18,017 nucleotides of DNA, taken from positions 1-18,017 of the forward strand of contig CANRKN010000035.1 of NCBI GenBank assembly GCA_947631215.1, read 5' to 3'. Below the pieces are notes generated by a model that saw only the letters and a list, made by a program, of their open reading frames with translations, was not told the DNA's origin and ran no database searches. Positions 1 to 5,737 of this stretch are shown in pieces. The number at the start of each line of letters is the position of its first letter. The first letter of the stretch is position 1. Source of the DNA: an uncultured Oscillospiraceae bacterium (GTDB lineage: Bacteria; Bacillota_A; Clostridia; Oscillospirales; Oscillospiraceae). The position numbers and the translations under genes are program-made.

Positions 1-57
1 TTTGCATTGTTTAATTTACAAGGTACACGCGCGTCCGCGGCCCTCCCGCGAGGCGCT
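1..57 (-). promoter_or_regulatory. Probable rRNA operon leader with boxA-like segment, running off the left edge
   Basis: On the minus strand, the transcript starting near position 56 has a GC-rich stretch capable of short stems (for example 5-bp CGCGG/CCGCG). It then carries a GTACCTTGTAAATTAAAC segment at about 9-26. This resembles the CTTTGAAAACTAAAC-type sequences that precede rRNA genes in Firmicutes and take part in antitermination. No rRNA is inside the window, so the assignment rests on this resemblance and on the strong upstream promoter. It could instead be the untranslated leader of another highly expressed gene. Confidence 0.5.
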
Positions 58-62
58 TTGCT

Positions 63-122
63 AATATACCATCCAAACCGCCGTTTGTCAACACCTTTTC
101 GCGGCTTTTTTGAAAATTTTTT
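63..122 (-). promoter_or_regulatory. Strong sigma-A promoter with AT-rich upstream element, firing leftwards
   Basis: On the minus strand there is a perfect -35 box TTGACA (86-91), a 17-nt spacer (69-85) and a -10 box TATATT (63-68). Upstream of the -35, positions 106-122 hold A/T tracts, AAAAAATTTTCAAAAAA on the minus strand, which look like an UP element contacted by the RNA polymerase alpha subunit. This combination is typical of rRNA promoters. The downstream gene lies outside the window. Confidence 0.8.
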
Positions 123-139
123 CTCCCCTGCCGGCGGGC

Positions 140-166
140 AAAATGACCCTCTCATAGAGAGGGTCA
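140..166 (-). terminator. Intrinsic terminator of sleB
   Basis: A perfect 10-bp stem (144-153 with 157-166) closes a 3-nt loop directly after the sleB stop codon. Four T residues follow on the minus strand (140-143). The T-run is short, so efficiency may be moderate. It separates sleB from the strong leftward promoter just beyond. Confidence 0.8.
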
Positions 167-835
167 TCAGGCGCAGAACCGATGCTTGCCGATCACGGTG
201 ATCAGGGGCCGGGACCATATCCACTTGCTGGTGGCGGTGGCTGGGTTGAAATAGTACAGGGCGCCGCCGGAGGGGTCGGACCCGTTCAGGGCATCCCGGG
301 CCGCCCGATAGGCGCTGTCGGCCACCGGCTTCCAGAACTGGCCGTCCTGGAGGCAGGAAAACGCTCCCGACTGGTAGATTACCCCCGAGATGGACCCGGG
401 GAAGGCCGGGCTCTTCACCCGGTTCAGCACCACCGCGCCCACGGCCACCTGGCCGGTATAGGGCTCCCCTCTCGCCTCGGCGGAGATGAGCCGCGCCAGC
501 AGGTCCACGTCTCCCGACGTGCTCTGGTTGGTAGTGCTCACATTGATCCCCAGGGCCGCCAGGGTCTTGGGCCCGCATTTTCCGTCCACGGAAAGGCCGT
601 TTTTCCGCTGGAAATACTTCACGGCCTCCACGGTCTTGGACCCGTATACGCCGTCCACCTTCCCGGAATAATAGCCCCAGCGGGACAGCTTGTCCTGGAT
701 GGTGGTGACCACGGAGCCGGTGGAGCCCTTCTGATACGTCACCGCCTGGGCGTTCTGGGCCAGGACGATGAACAAAATGTTTATGGCAAACAACACCGCC
801 AGGGACAGGCACAGCTTTTTTCTTGCTCGACTCAT
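167..835 (-). CDS. sleB: Spore cortex-lytic enzyme, SleB-type cell wall hydrolase
   Basis: The 222-residue product matches the SleB family, lytic transglycosylases that cut spore cortex peptidoglycan during germination. Residues 8-27 are hydrophobic and an AQA motif ending at 31 suggests a cleavable signal peptide. Residues about 36-96 form a PG_binding_1 domain, with repeats such as LSRWGYYSGKVDGVYG. Residues about 110-222 are the Hydrolase_2 catalytic domain, with the likely catalytic Glu120 in LISAEARGEPY. SleB usually works with YpeB, but no ypeB gene is adjacent. The ATG at 835 follows GAGGGGG with a 10-nt gap; that ribosome binding site lies inside the hairpin after thrS. Some SleB/CwlJ-like hydrolases act in vegetative cells, so a role outside germination is possible. 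Confidence 0.85.
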   Translation of the reverse strand: MSRARKKLCLSLAVLFAINILFIVLAQNAQAVTYQKGSTGSVVTTIQDKLSRWGYYSGKVDGVYGSKTVEAVKYFQRKNGLSVDGKCGPKTLAALGINVSTTNQSTSGDVDLLARLISAEARGEPYTGQVAVGAVVLNRVKSPAFPGSISGVIYQSGAFSCLQDGQFWKPVADSAYRAARDALNGSDPSGGALYYFNPATATSKWIWSRPLITVIGKHRFCA

Positions 836-841
836 AACGAC

Positions 842-878
842 AAAACCCCCTCGCAGACTATCACTAGTCTACGAGGGG
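842..878 (-). terminator. thrS terminator hairpin that also holds the sleB ribosome binding site
   Basis: In the minus-strand transcript, positions 866-878 pair with 847-859 as a 13-bp stem around a 6-nt loop. The only non-Watson-Crick pair is U·G at 871/854; in plus-strand RNA the same position would be a C/A mismatch, so the structure favours the minus-strand RNA. Four U residues follow (842-845), as in an intrinsic terminator. The 3' arm plus the next G spells GAGGGGG, the Shine-Dalgarno sequence of sleB, so the hairpin would both end thrS transcripts and hide the sleB start in any read-through RNA. Confidence 0.7.
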
Positions 879-898
879 ACTTGTCCGATTATGCCATG

Positions 899-2650
899 TC
901 AAAAAAGTGAAGTTTTGGACTTCGTAGCGATCTCTTCCTGAAGCTTGGCCATGAAGTCGGTAAGGCTCATGGCGCCCTTGTCTGCGTCACGGGTGCGGAC
1001 GGCCACGGTGCCCTCGGCGGCCTCCTTGTCGCCCACCACCAGCTTGTAGGGGACCTTCTCCATCTGGGCCTCTCTGATTTTAAAGCCAAGCTTCTCGTTG
1101 CGGGTGTCCACCTCGGTGCGAACGCCGACGGCCTCCAGCTTCGCGGCCACGTCGTTGGCGTAGTCCATGGTCCGGTCCGTGATGGGCAGTATCTTCACCT
1201 GCACGGGGCTGAGCCAGGTGGGGAACGCGCCGGCAAAATGCTCGGTGATGACGCCGATGAACCGCTCGATGGAACCGAACACCACGCGGTGGATCATGAC
1301 GGGGCAGTGCTTCTCGCCGTCGGCGCCCACGTATTCCAGGTCGAACCGGCCGGGAAGCTGATAGTCCAGCTGGATAGTGCCGCACTGCCATGTACGGCCC
1401 AGGGAGTCCTCGATGTGGAAGTCCAGCTTGGGGCCATAGAAGGCGCCGTCGCCAGGGTTGATCTCATAAGTCTTGCCGATGCTGGTGATGGCGTCGGCCA
1501 GGGCCGCGGTGGCGACGTCCCAGTCCTCCACGGAGCCGATGTGGTCCTCGGGCATGGTGGACAGCTCAATGGTATAGGGCAGGCCGAAGAGGGTGTATAC
1601 CTCGTCGAAGAGCTGGGCGATGCGGATGACCTCGTCCTTGATCTGGTCCTTGGCCAGCAGGATATGGGCGTCGTCCTGGGTGAAGCAGCGGACGCGGAAC
1701 ATGCCGTGCAAAGCGCCGGACAGCTCGTGCCGGTGGACCAGGCCCAGCTCGCCGTAGCGCAGGGGCAGGTCGCGATAGGAGTGGGGCTCCAGATCATAGA
1801 CCAGGATACTGCCGGGGCAGTTCATGGGCTTGATGGCGAAGTCCTCCTCGTCGATGACCGTGGTGTACATGTTGTCCTTGTAGTGGTCCCAGTGGCCGGA
1901 GGTCTCCCAGAGGGTGCGCTTCATGATCTGGGGCGTACTGATCTCCAGGTAGTCCCACTTCTTATGGACCTGGCGCCAGTAGTCGATGAGGGTGTTTTTC
2001 AGCACCATGCCCTTGGGCAGGTAGAACGGGAAGCCGGGGGCCTCGTCCCGGAAGGCGAACAGGCCCAGCTCCCGGCCCAGCTTCCGGTGGTCCCGCTTCT
2101 TGGCCTCCTCGATGCGGGCCAGGTACTCATCCAGCTCCGCCTTGGAGGGGAAGCAGGTGCCGTAGATACGCTGGAGCATGGGCCGGTTGGAGTCGCCCCG
2201 CCAGTAGGCGCCGTTGACGGTGGTGAGCTTGATGGCGTTGCCCTTGATGCGCCCGGTGGAGTCCAGATGTGGCCCGGCGCAGAGGTCGGTGAAGTCCCCC
2301 TGCTTATAGAAGCTGATGACCGCGTCCTCCGGCAGGTCCTGGATGAGCTCCACTTTGTAGGGCTCCTCACGCTCCTGCATGAAGGCGATGGCCTCTTCCC
2401 GGGGCAGCTCGAACCGCTCCAGCTTTATCTTCTCCTTGCAGATCCTGCGCATCTCCGCCTCCAGGGCCTCCAGGTCCTCGGGGGTGAAGGGCTTTTCGAT
2501 GTCGATGTCGTAATAGAACCCGTCCTCGATGGCCGGGCCGATGGCCAGCTTGGCCTGGGGGTACAGGCGCTTCACCGCCTGGGCCAGCACATGGCTGGTG
2601 GTGTGCCGGTACATCTTTCTGTATTCGGCGTCGCTGAAGTTGAATTCCAT
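899..2650 (-). CDS. thrS: Threonyl-tRNA synthetase lacking the N-terminal TGS domain
   Basis: This class II synthetase charges tRNA-Thr with threonine in the cytoplasm. The 583-residue product is about 60 shorter than the usual ~640 because it begins almost directly at the editing domain, whose zinc-type residues HTTSH (16-20) and C124/H128 are present. The catalytic core follows, with MNCPG (Cys278), motif 2 HRHELSGALHGMFRVR (307-322), His329 and motif 3 HRVVFGSIERFIG (454-466). Cys278, His329 and His454 match the spacing of the catalytic zinc ligands. The anticodon-binding domain occupies about 480-583. The ATG at 2650 was chosen because GGAGGAGG lies 5 nt upstream; an earlier in-frame start would run through the T-box terminator. 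A T-box leader in front controls expression. Confidence 0.95.
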   Translation of the reverse strand: MEFNFSDAEYRKMYRHTTSHVLAQAVKRLYPQAKLAIGPAIEDGFYYDIDIEKPFTPEDLEALEAEMRRICKEKIKLERFELPREEAIAFMQEREEPYKVELIQDLPEDAVISFYKQGDFTDLCAGPHLDSTGRIKGNAIKLTTVNGAYWRGDSNRPMLQRIYGTCFPSKAELDEYLARIEEAKKRDHRKLGRELGLFAFRDEAPGFPFYLPKGMVLKNTLIDYWRQVHKKWDYLEISTPQIMKRTLWETSGHWDHYKDNMYTTVIDEEDFAIKPMNCPGSILVYDLEPHSYRDLPLRYGELGLVHRHELSGALHGMFRVRCFTQDDAHILLAKDQIKDEVIRIAQLFDEVYTLFGLPYTIELSTMPEDHIGSVEDWDVATAALADAITSIGKTYEINPGDGAFYGPKLDFHIEDSLGRTWQCGTIQLDYQLPGRFDLEYVGADGEKHCPVMIHRVVFGSIERFIGVITEHFAGAFPTWLSPVQVKILPITDRTMDYANDVAAKLEAVGVRTEVDTRNEKLGFKIREAQMEKVPYKLVVGDKEAAEGTVAVRTRDADKGAMSLTDFMAKLQEEIATKSKTSLF

Positions 2651-2665
2651 AGTGTCCTCCTCCGT

Positions 2666-2699
2666 AAAAACAAAACACCCCTGACGCATGTCAGGGGTG
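2666..2699 (-). terminator. T-box regulated terminator of the thrS leader
   Basis: A perfect 10-bp stem (2690-2699 with 2676-2685 and a 4-nt loop) is followed on the minus strand by TTTTGTTTTT (2666-2675). It ends 15 nt before the thrS start codon. In T-box leaders this terminator competes with the antiterminator formed by the upstream T-box sequence. Confidence 0.92.
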
Positions 2700-2901
2700 C
2701 GTAAAATACACACGGTCCCACCCTAAACTTTCACTCATAACGCCTTACGGGCGTCACGCGGCGGGGCTTACTCGTCATCCTTTGGGTCCCGCGGCTCGGA
2801 GATGGTCAGCGTCCGGTCCGTTTTCCGAGAGGGCTTCCAGCCCATGGCCCTCTCTCTCTGGGGAGCGTGTACCGGCGCAATTCCCGTCATCGCCTTTGTT
2901 C
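2666..2901 (-). promoter_or_regulatory. Threonine T-box riboswitch leader
   Basis: The roughly 250-nt leader between the thrS promoter and thrS has T-box hallmarks on the minus strand. A GATGACGGGAA segment near the 5' end resembles the Stem I internal-loop (K-turn) motif. AGAGAGAG and a hairpin pairing GAGGGC with GCCCTC around GGGCTGGAA resemble the distal part of Stem I. The T-box itself, AGGGTGGGACCGTG, lies at 2711-2724, with GGTGGGACC close to the consensus GGTGGNACC. The best specifier candidate is ACC at 2804-2806, in TGACCATC just 3' of a possible CCGGT/ACCGG stem; ACC is a threonine codon. Uncharged tRNA-Thr should bind, stabilise the antiterminator and allow thrS transcription. The specifier was placed by hand and is the least certain part. 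Confidence 0.88.
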
Positions 2902-2907
2902 TCATGC

Positions 2908-2936
2908 AATATAGCACGGTCAAAAACCGTTGTCAA
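2908..2936 (-). promoter_or_regulatory. thrS promoter overlapping the stop codon of the upstream gene
   Basis: A perfect -35 box TTGACA (2931-2936), a 17-nt spacer and a -10 box TATATT (2908-2913) lie on the minus strand. The TGA inside the -35 box is the stop codon of the membrane acyltransferase gene. Transcription should begin near 2901, at the start of the T-box leader. Confidence 0.88.
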
Positions 2937-2947
2937 GTCAAAAACCG
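2919..2947 (-). repeat. Direct repeat flanking the thrS -35 box
   Basis: The 11-mer CGGTTTTTGAC occurs twice on the minus strand, at 2937-2947 and 2919-2929, with a period of 18 nt and the -35 box between the copies. The downstream copy lies in the promoter spacer and forms a small inverted repeat, ACGGT-TTTTG-ACCGT. The upstream copy encodes the end of the acyltransferase. It may be an operator or chance. Confidence 0.5.
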
Positions 2948-3631
2948 GTCCACCGCCCAGCAGGCGCCGTAGAGCACCGGCTGATGAATGAGGTAGATGA
3001 TCAGCGTCCTCCTCCCTGTCCACTCCAGGGCCCGGGGCGCACCCAAGGTACGCAGGCGGCTCTCCTTCGGCGCGGCCAGCAGCCGCTTTCCGAACCAGGT
3101 CCCCAAAAAGAACATGAAGATGTTGGGGAAAAAGGGCACCCAGTCATAGGACACGAACCCCCGGGGCCGCAGGCCCAGGGGATAGAGCCACTTGGGCCCC
3201 ACCGTGACGCCGTATGCGACGACGCGGGTGACGATATACAGCGCCGCCCACAGCCAGAGCGCGGCCCTTTCCGGGACACGCTCAACATACCGGCCCAAAA
3301 AATGCCAAAAGAGCATGGCGCAGGCGAGAAACTGCAGGATGCCGAAGCGGATGGGCGCGCCCACCAGTTCAGCCGCCGCCTGCACCAGACATCCCGCCGC
3401 AAGCGTGACGAATCCCCGGCGGAGATTGCTGCGGGTGAACCGGGCGCTGACGCCGCAGAGGAAGATGAAACTGAGCGCGATGAATCGCTGGGTGAGGTAC
3501 ACCGGCCACCAGTCCGTGGCGTTTTCCGGCAGCCACCCGAACATGATACAGTCGAAGAAAAGGTGGTAGCCCACCATCAGCCAGCAGGCCAGCCCCCGCC
3601 AGCCGTCCAGCCAGCGGATGCGCTCAGACAT
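2933..3631 (-). CDS. Membrane acyltransferase-like protein, DUF1624/HGSNAT type
   Basis: The 232-residue protein is strongly hydrophobic, with about six or seven membrane segments. It has the layout of the DUF1624 (heparan-alpha-glucosaminide N-acetyltransferase catalytic-like) family: WLDGWRGLACWLMVGYH (7-23) at the N-terminus, FLCGVSARF (57-65), FGILQFLA (96-103), FFPNIFMFFLGTWFGK (167-182) and IIYLIHQPVLYG (211-222) at the end. His23 and His216 are likely functional residues. Family members are thought to move acyl groups onto sugars or envelope components, but the substrate here is unknown. Its ATG overlaps the end of ychF by 8 nt with no clear Shine-Dalgarno site, so translation is probably coupled to ychF. 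Its stop codon lies within the thrS promoter. Confidence 0.75.
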   Translation of the reverse strand: MSERIRWLDGWRGLACWLMVGYHLFFDCIMFGWLPENATDWWPVYLTQRFIALSFIFLCGVSARFTRSNLRRGFVTLAAGCLVQAAAELVGAPIRFGILQFLACAMLFWHFLGRYVERVPERAALWLWAALYIVTRVVAYGVTVGPKWLYPLGLRPRGFVSYDWVPFFPNIFMFFLGTWFGKRLLAAPKESRLRTLGAPRALEWTGRRTLIIYLIHQPVLYGACWAVDRFLT

Positions 3632-4721
3632 TGAACAGGAAGTGGGTCACGTCCCCGTCCTGCATGACGTACTCCTTGCCCTCGGCCCGGAGAAGGCCCT
3701 TCTCCCGGGCGGCGGCCTCGCTGCCGCAGGCGCGCAGGTCCTCAAAGGCGATGATATTGGCCCGGATGAAGCCCCGCTCGAAGTCGGTGTGTATTTTCCC
3801 GGCGGCCTGGGGCGCCTTGGTGCCCTTCGTGATGGTCCAGGCCCGGCACTCGTCCGGTCCGCAGGTGAGGAAGCTGATGAGCCCCAGAAGCTCATAGGAG
3901 CACTTGATGAGCCGCTCCAGGCCGGACTCCCGGATGCCCAGTTCCTCCATGAACATCTCCCGGTCCGCCGGATCGTCCAGCTCTGCGATGTCCTGCTCGA
4001 ACCGGGCGGACACGGGCAGCACCATGCTCCCCTCCGCGTCGGCGATGGCCTTCACCTGCTGGAAATAGGGGCTCTGCTCCGCGTTGGCAAAGCCGTCCTC
4101 GTCCATGTTGGCGGCATAGATGACGGGCTTCAGGCTCAGAAGGTCTGACTGGGCCACCATCTCCGCCTCGTCCCCCTCGCAGGGGAAGCTGCGGGCAGAC
4201 TTGCCCTCGTTGAGCCAGGCGGCCAGCCGCTCCATGAGGTCCGCCTCTTTGGCGTACTTCTTGTCGCCGGATTTTACGTACTTCTGGGCCTTCTCGAACC
4301 GGCGCTGGACCATCTCCAGGTCCGCCATCACCAGCTCCAGGTCCACGGTCTCGATGTCCCCCTTTGGGTCGGTGGAGCACTCATGGCGGACGATGTTGGC
4401 GTCGTCAAAACAGCGCACCACGTGGATGATGGCGTCGGTGCCCCGGATGTTGCCCAAAAACTTGTTGCCCAGGCCCTCGCCTTTGGAGGCGCCCTTCACC
4501 AGGCCCGCGATGTCCACGAACTCGATGGTGGCGGGGGTGAACTTCTTGGGATGGTACATCTCAGCGAGGTAGTCCAGCCGCTCATCCGGCACGGCCACCA
4601 CGCCCACGTTGGGGTCGATGGTGCAGAAGGGGTAGTTGGCCGACTCCGCGCCGGCGTTGGTCAGGGCGTTGAAAAGGGTGCTTTTTCCAACATTTGGAAG
4701 TCCCACGATGCCAAGCTTCAT
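3624..4721 (-). CDS. ychF: Redox-regulated ATPase/GTPase YchF (OLA1 family)
   Basis: The 365-residue product is full length for YchF, a ribosome-associated P-loop NTPase of the Obg superfamily that prefers ATP and is linked to translation and oxidative stress. Visible motifs are the P-loop GLPNVGKS (7-14), the G3 motif DIAGL (70-74) followed by VKGASKGEGLG, and NMDED (205-209) in place of the usual NKxD, as is normal for this family. The C-terminal ~85 residues, ending in MQDGDVTHFLFNV, form the TGS domain. The ATG at 4721 is preceded by GAGGAACT, with a second GGGAGG slightly further upstream. It lies downstream of the unrecognised low-GC pair and overlaps the acyltransferase gene. Confidence 0.95.
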   Translation of the reverse strand: MKLGIVGLPNVGKSTLFNALTNAGAESANYPFCTIDPNVGVVAVPDERLDYLAEMYHPKKFTPATIEFVDIAGLVKGASKGEGLGNKFLGNIRGTDAIIHVVRCFDDANIVRHECSTDPKGDIETVDLELVMADLEMVQRRFEKAQKYVKSGDKKYAKEADLMERLAAWLNEGKSARSFPCEGDEAEMVAQSDLLSLKPVIYAANMDEDGFANAEQSPYFQQVKAIADAEGSMVLPVSARFEQDIAELDDPADREMFMEELGIRESGLERLIKCSYELLGLISFLTCGPDECRAWTITKGTKAPQAAGKIHTDFERGFIRANIIAFEDLRACGSEAAAREKGLLRAEGKEYVMQDGDVTHFLFNV

Positions 4722-4959
4722 AGTTCCTCATTTCCTCCCTATTTCCAATGGCTTACGGGTTTTTGGTCTTGCGATTTACGCGATTTTATACCGAGCCCCG
4801 CTGCGCATACTGCTCAAAAGGACTGATGAAAACGAGCATCGCGTCCTTTGCCAGGCGTATTTATCCTTCCACATCCCTTGGCATTTCACCGGGATTTCTT
4901 TCACTGCTTTTTGCGCACACACGTCAATGGAAGCAGTATTATGCCGGGACTGTATATAC
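4722..4959. other. AT-richer spacer between the 186-residue gene and ychF
   Basis: This 238-nt stretch shares the lower GC content of the two genes to its right and has no convincing coding frame. On the minus strand GGTATAAAAT (-10-like hexamer at 4785-4790) could serve ychF, but the nearest -35-like TTGAGC is 21 nt away, so the promoter is doubtful. The only other element seen is a short direct repeat, ATCGC-GTAA-ATCGC. No clear terminator for the gene to the right was found. Confidence 0.5.
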
Positions 4960-5520
4960 TCACGGTCTTTTATACATACCGTTGATTTGCGGGTCCCACA
5001 TGTACTCGCCTATCGTTCTCTTCGGAATGTTATCCATCGGATGTATCTCGGAACGATACGTGAAGTACAGCTTCTCGTTTATCCCGTGTTCCTTCAGTTG
5101 CCTGTCCACCCACTTCACGAACGGGGCGTCCGTGCTGTCCCCGACGATACCGAACAGAGAGTCAGCCAGCGGCATCTTCCCTCTCTTTGCCAGGACGACA
5201 CGCTTTATCCCGTTCTCGATGCTTGTGATCCCGCCATTGGAAGTCTCGTGGCCATAGCTTCCCGTGTAGGTTGGGTTGGTCGCCTTTATGCTGTCTATGA
5301 CGGATTGGAAATCATCGTAGTAGTTCGCCATGTGCGACATGATATCCCGCATGAGGCCGTTCTCTTCATCCGAATCTATCGTCACGCGCTTTTTCCAGGC
5401 TTCGACGTTTTCCTTGTGCGCCTTATCGTAGCGCTTCGCCGTTATATCGTATACCTTACCCGGTAGGTTGATGGCTGCCAGCACCACGATGGCGCCTATC
5501 GCGAATAAAAATTCCCACAT
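4960..5520 (-). CDS. Unrecognised 186-residue membrane-anchored protein
   Basis: I do not recognise this protein. Residues 3-19 (starting EFLFAIGAIVVLAAINL) form a single hydrophobic segment, likely a membrane anchor or uncleaved signal. The rest is hydrophilic, first a charged helix-like part (AKRYDKAHKENVEAWKKR) and then a mixed domain with several Tyr and Trp residues. There is no lipobox and no known catalytic motif that I can see. The ATG at 5520 has a good GAGGAG site, and it starts 9 nt after the stop of the 51-residue gene, so the two are probably co-transcribed and translationally coupled. GC is clearly lower than in flanking genes (27 of 60 bases at 5041-5100), and codons such as ATA and AGA are used, suggesting acquisition from elsewhere. 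Confidence 0.75.
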   Translation of the reverse strand: MWEFLFAIGAIVVLAAINLPGKVYDITAKRYDKAHKENVEAWKKRVTIDSDEENGLMRDIMSHMANYYDDFQSVIDSIKATNPTYTGSYGHETSNGGITSIENGIKRVVLAKRGKMPLADSLFGIVGDSTDAPFVKWVDRQLKEHGINEKLYFTYRSEIHPMDNIPKRTIGEYMWDPQINGMYKRP

Positions 5521-5529
5521 AACGTCTCC

Positions 5530-5685
5530 TCACGCAAAAAGCAACGCTACGGCCACAGCAACGACAGCCCATATGATTCCCGTTACAATGGATGACGAGG
5601 CGAGCGCTGCGTTCTTGACGTCACTTGCTTTGCAAAACGCCACGACAGCGTTGAGCGCACAAAGAACTATCAAAACAACAGACAT
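5530..5685 (-). CDS. Unrecognised 51-residue two-helix membrane protein
   Basis: The short product has two hydrophobic stretches, about residues 2-18 (SVVLIVLCALNAVVAFC) and 31-50 (from SSIVTGIIWAVV), joined by a small polar loop, KASDVKNAAL. It therefore probably forms a hairpin in the membrane. The ATG at 5685 is preceded by GGAGAGG at 5-nt spacing, and the stop codon lies 9 nt before the next gene, within its ribosome binding region. A longer reading frame runs upstream into ftsH, but the strong binding site supports this start. I cannot assign it to a family; holin-like or accessory subunit roles are only guesses. It forms a pair with the 186-residue gene. Confidence 0.7.
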   Translation of the reverse strand: MSVVLIVLCALNAVVAFCKASDVKNAALASSSIVTGIIWAVVAVAVALLFA

Positions 5686-5702
5686 TCTTGCCTCTCCATT
5701 CA

Positions 5703-5736
5703 GCAGGGCGGGCATATGCCCGCCCTGCGCGTTTTT
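5703..5736. terminator. 26-bp perfect palindrome after ftsH, T-tract on the plus side
   Basis: Positions 5703-5715 and 5716-5728 are exact inverted copies, so either strand's RNA can fold an 11-bp GC-rich stem with a 4-nt loop. A five-T run (5732-5736) follows on the plus strand only. For the minus-strand ftsH transcript the hairpin comes just after the stop codon and is followed by TGAATGG, not by U residues, so termination there should be weak. It may instead protect the ftsH 3' end or stop antisense transcription. Confidence 0.65.
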
Positions 5737-5737
5737 C

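Noticed and set aside
901..923. Small hairpin plus six T residues within the last thrS codons as a terminator
   Set aside because: The stem is only 5 bp and AT-rich; the 13-bp hairpin just downstream is far better.
2651..2713. Longer thrS start with 21 extra residues
   Set aside because: The extra part lies in the T-box terminator region and has no binding site; GGAGGAGG sits before the ATG at 2650.
2775..3023. Minus-strand 82-codon frame over the thrS leader
   Set aside because: It overlaps the acyltransferase end, the promoter and T-box Stem I, and has no plausible binding site or recognisable product.
4636..5466. Plus-strand frame across the low-GC region as the true gene instead of the 186-residue protein
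   Set aside because: It begins inside ychF antisense and has no ribosome binding site; the minus-strand gene has GAGGAG and is coupled to the 51-residue gene.
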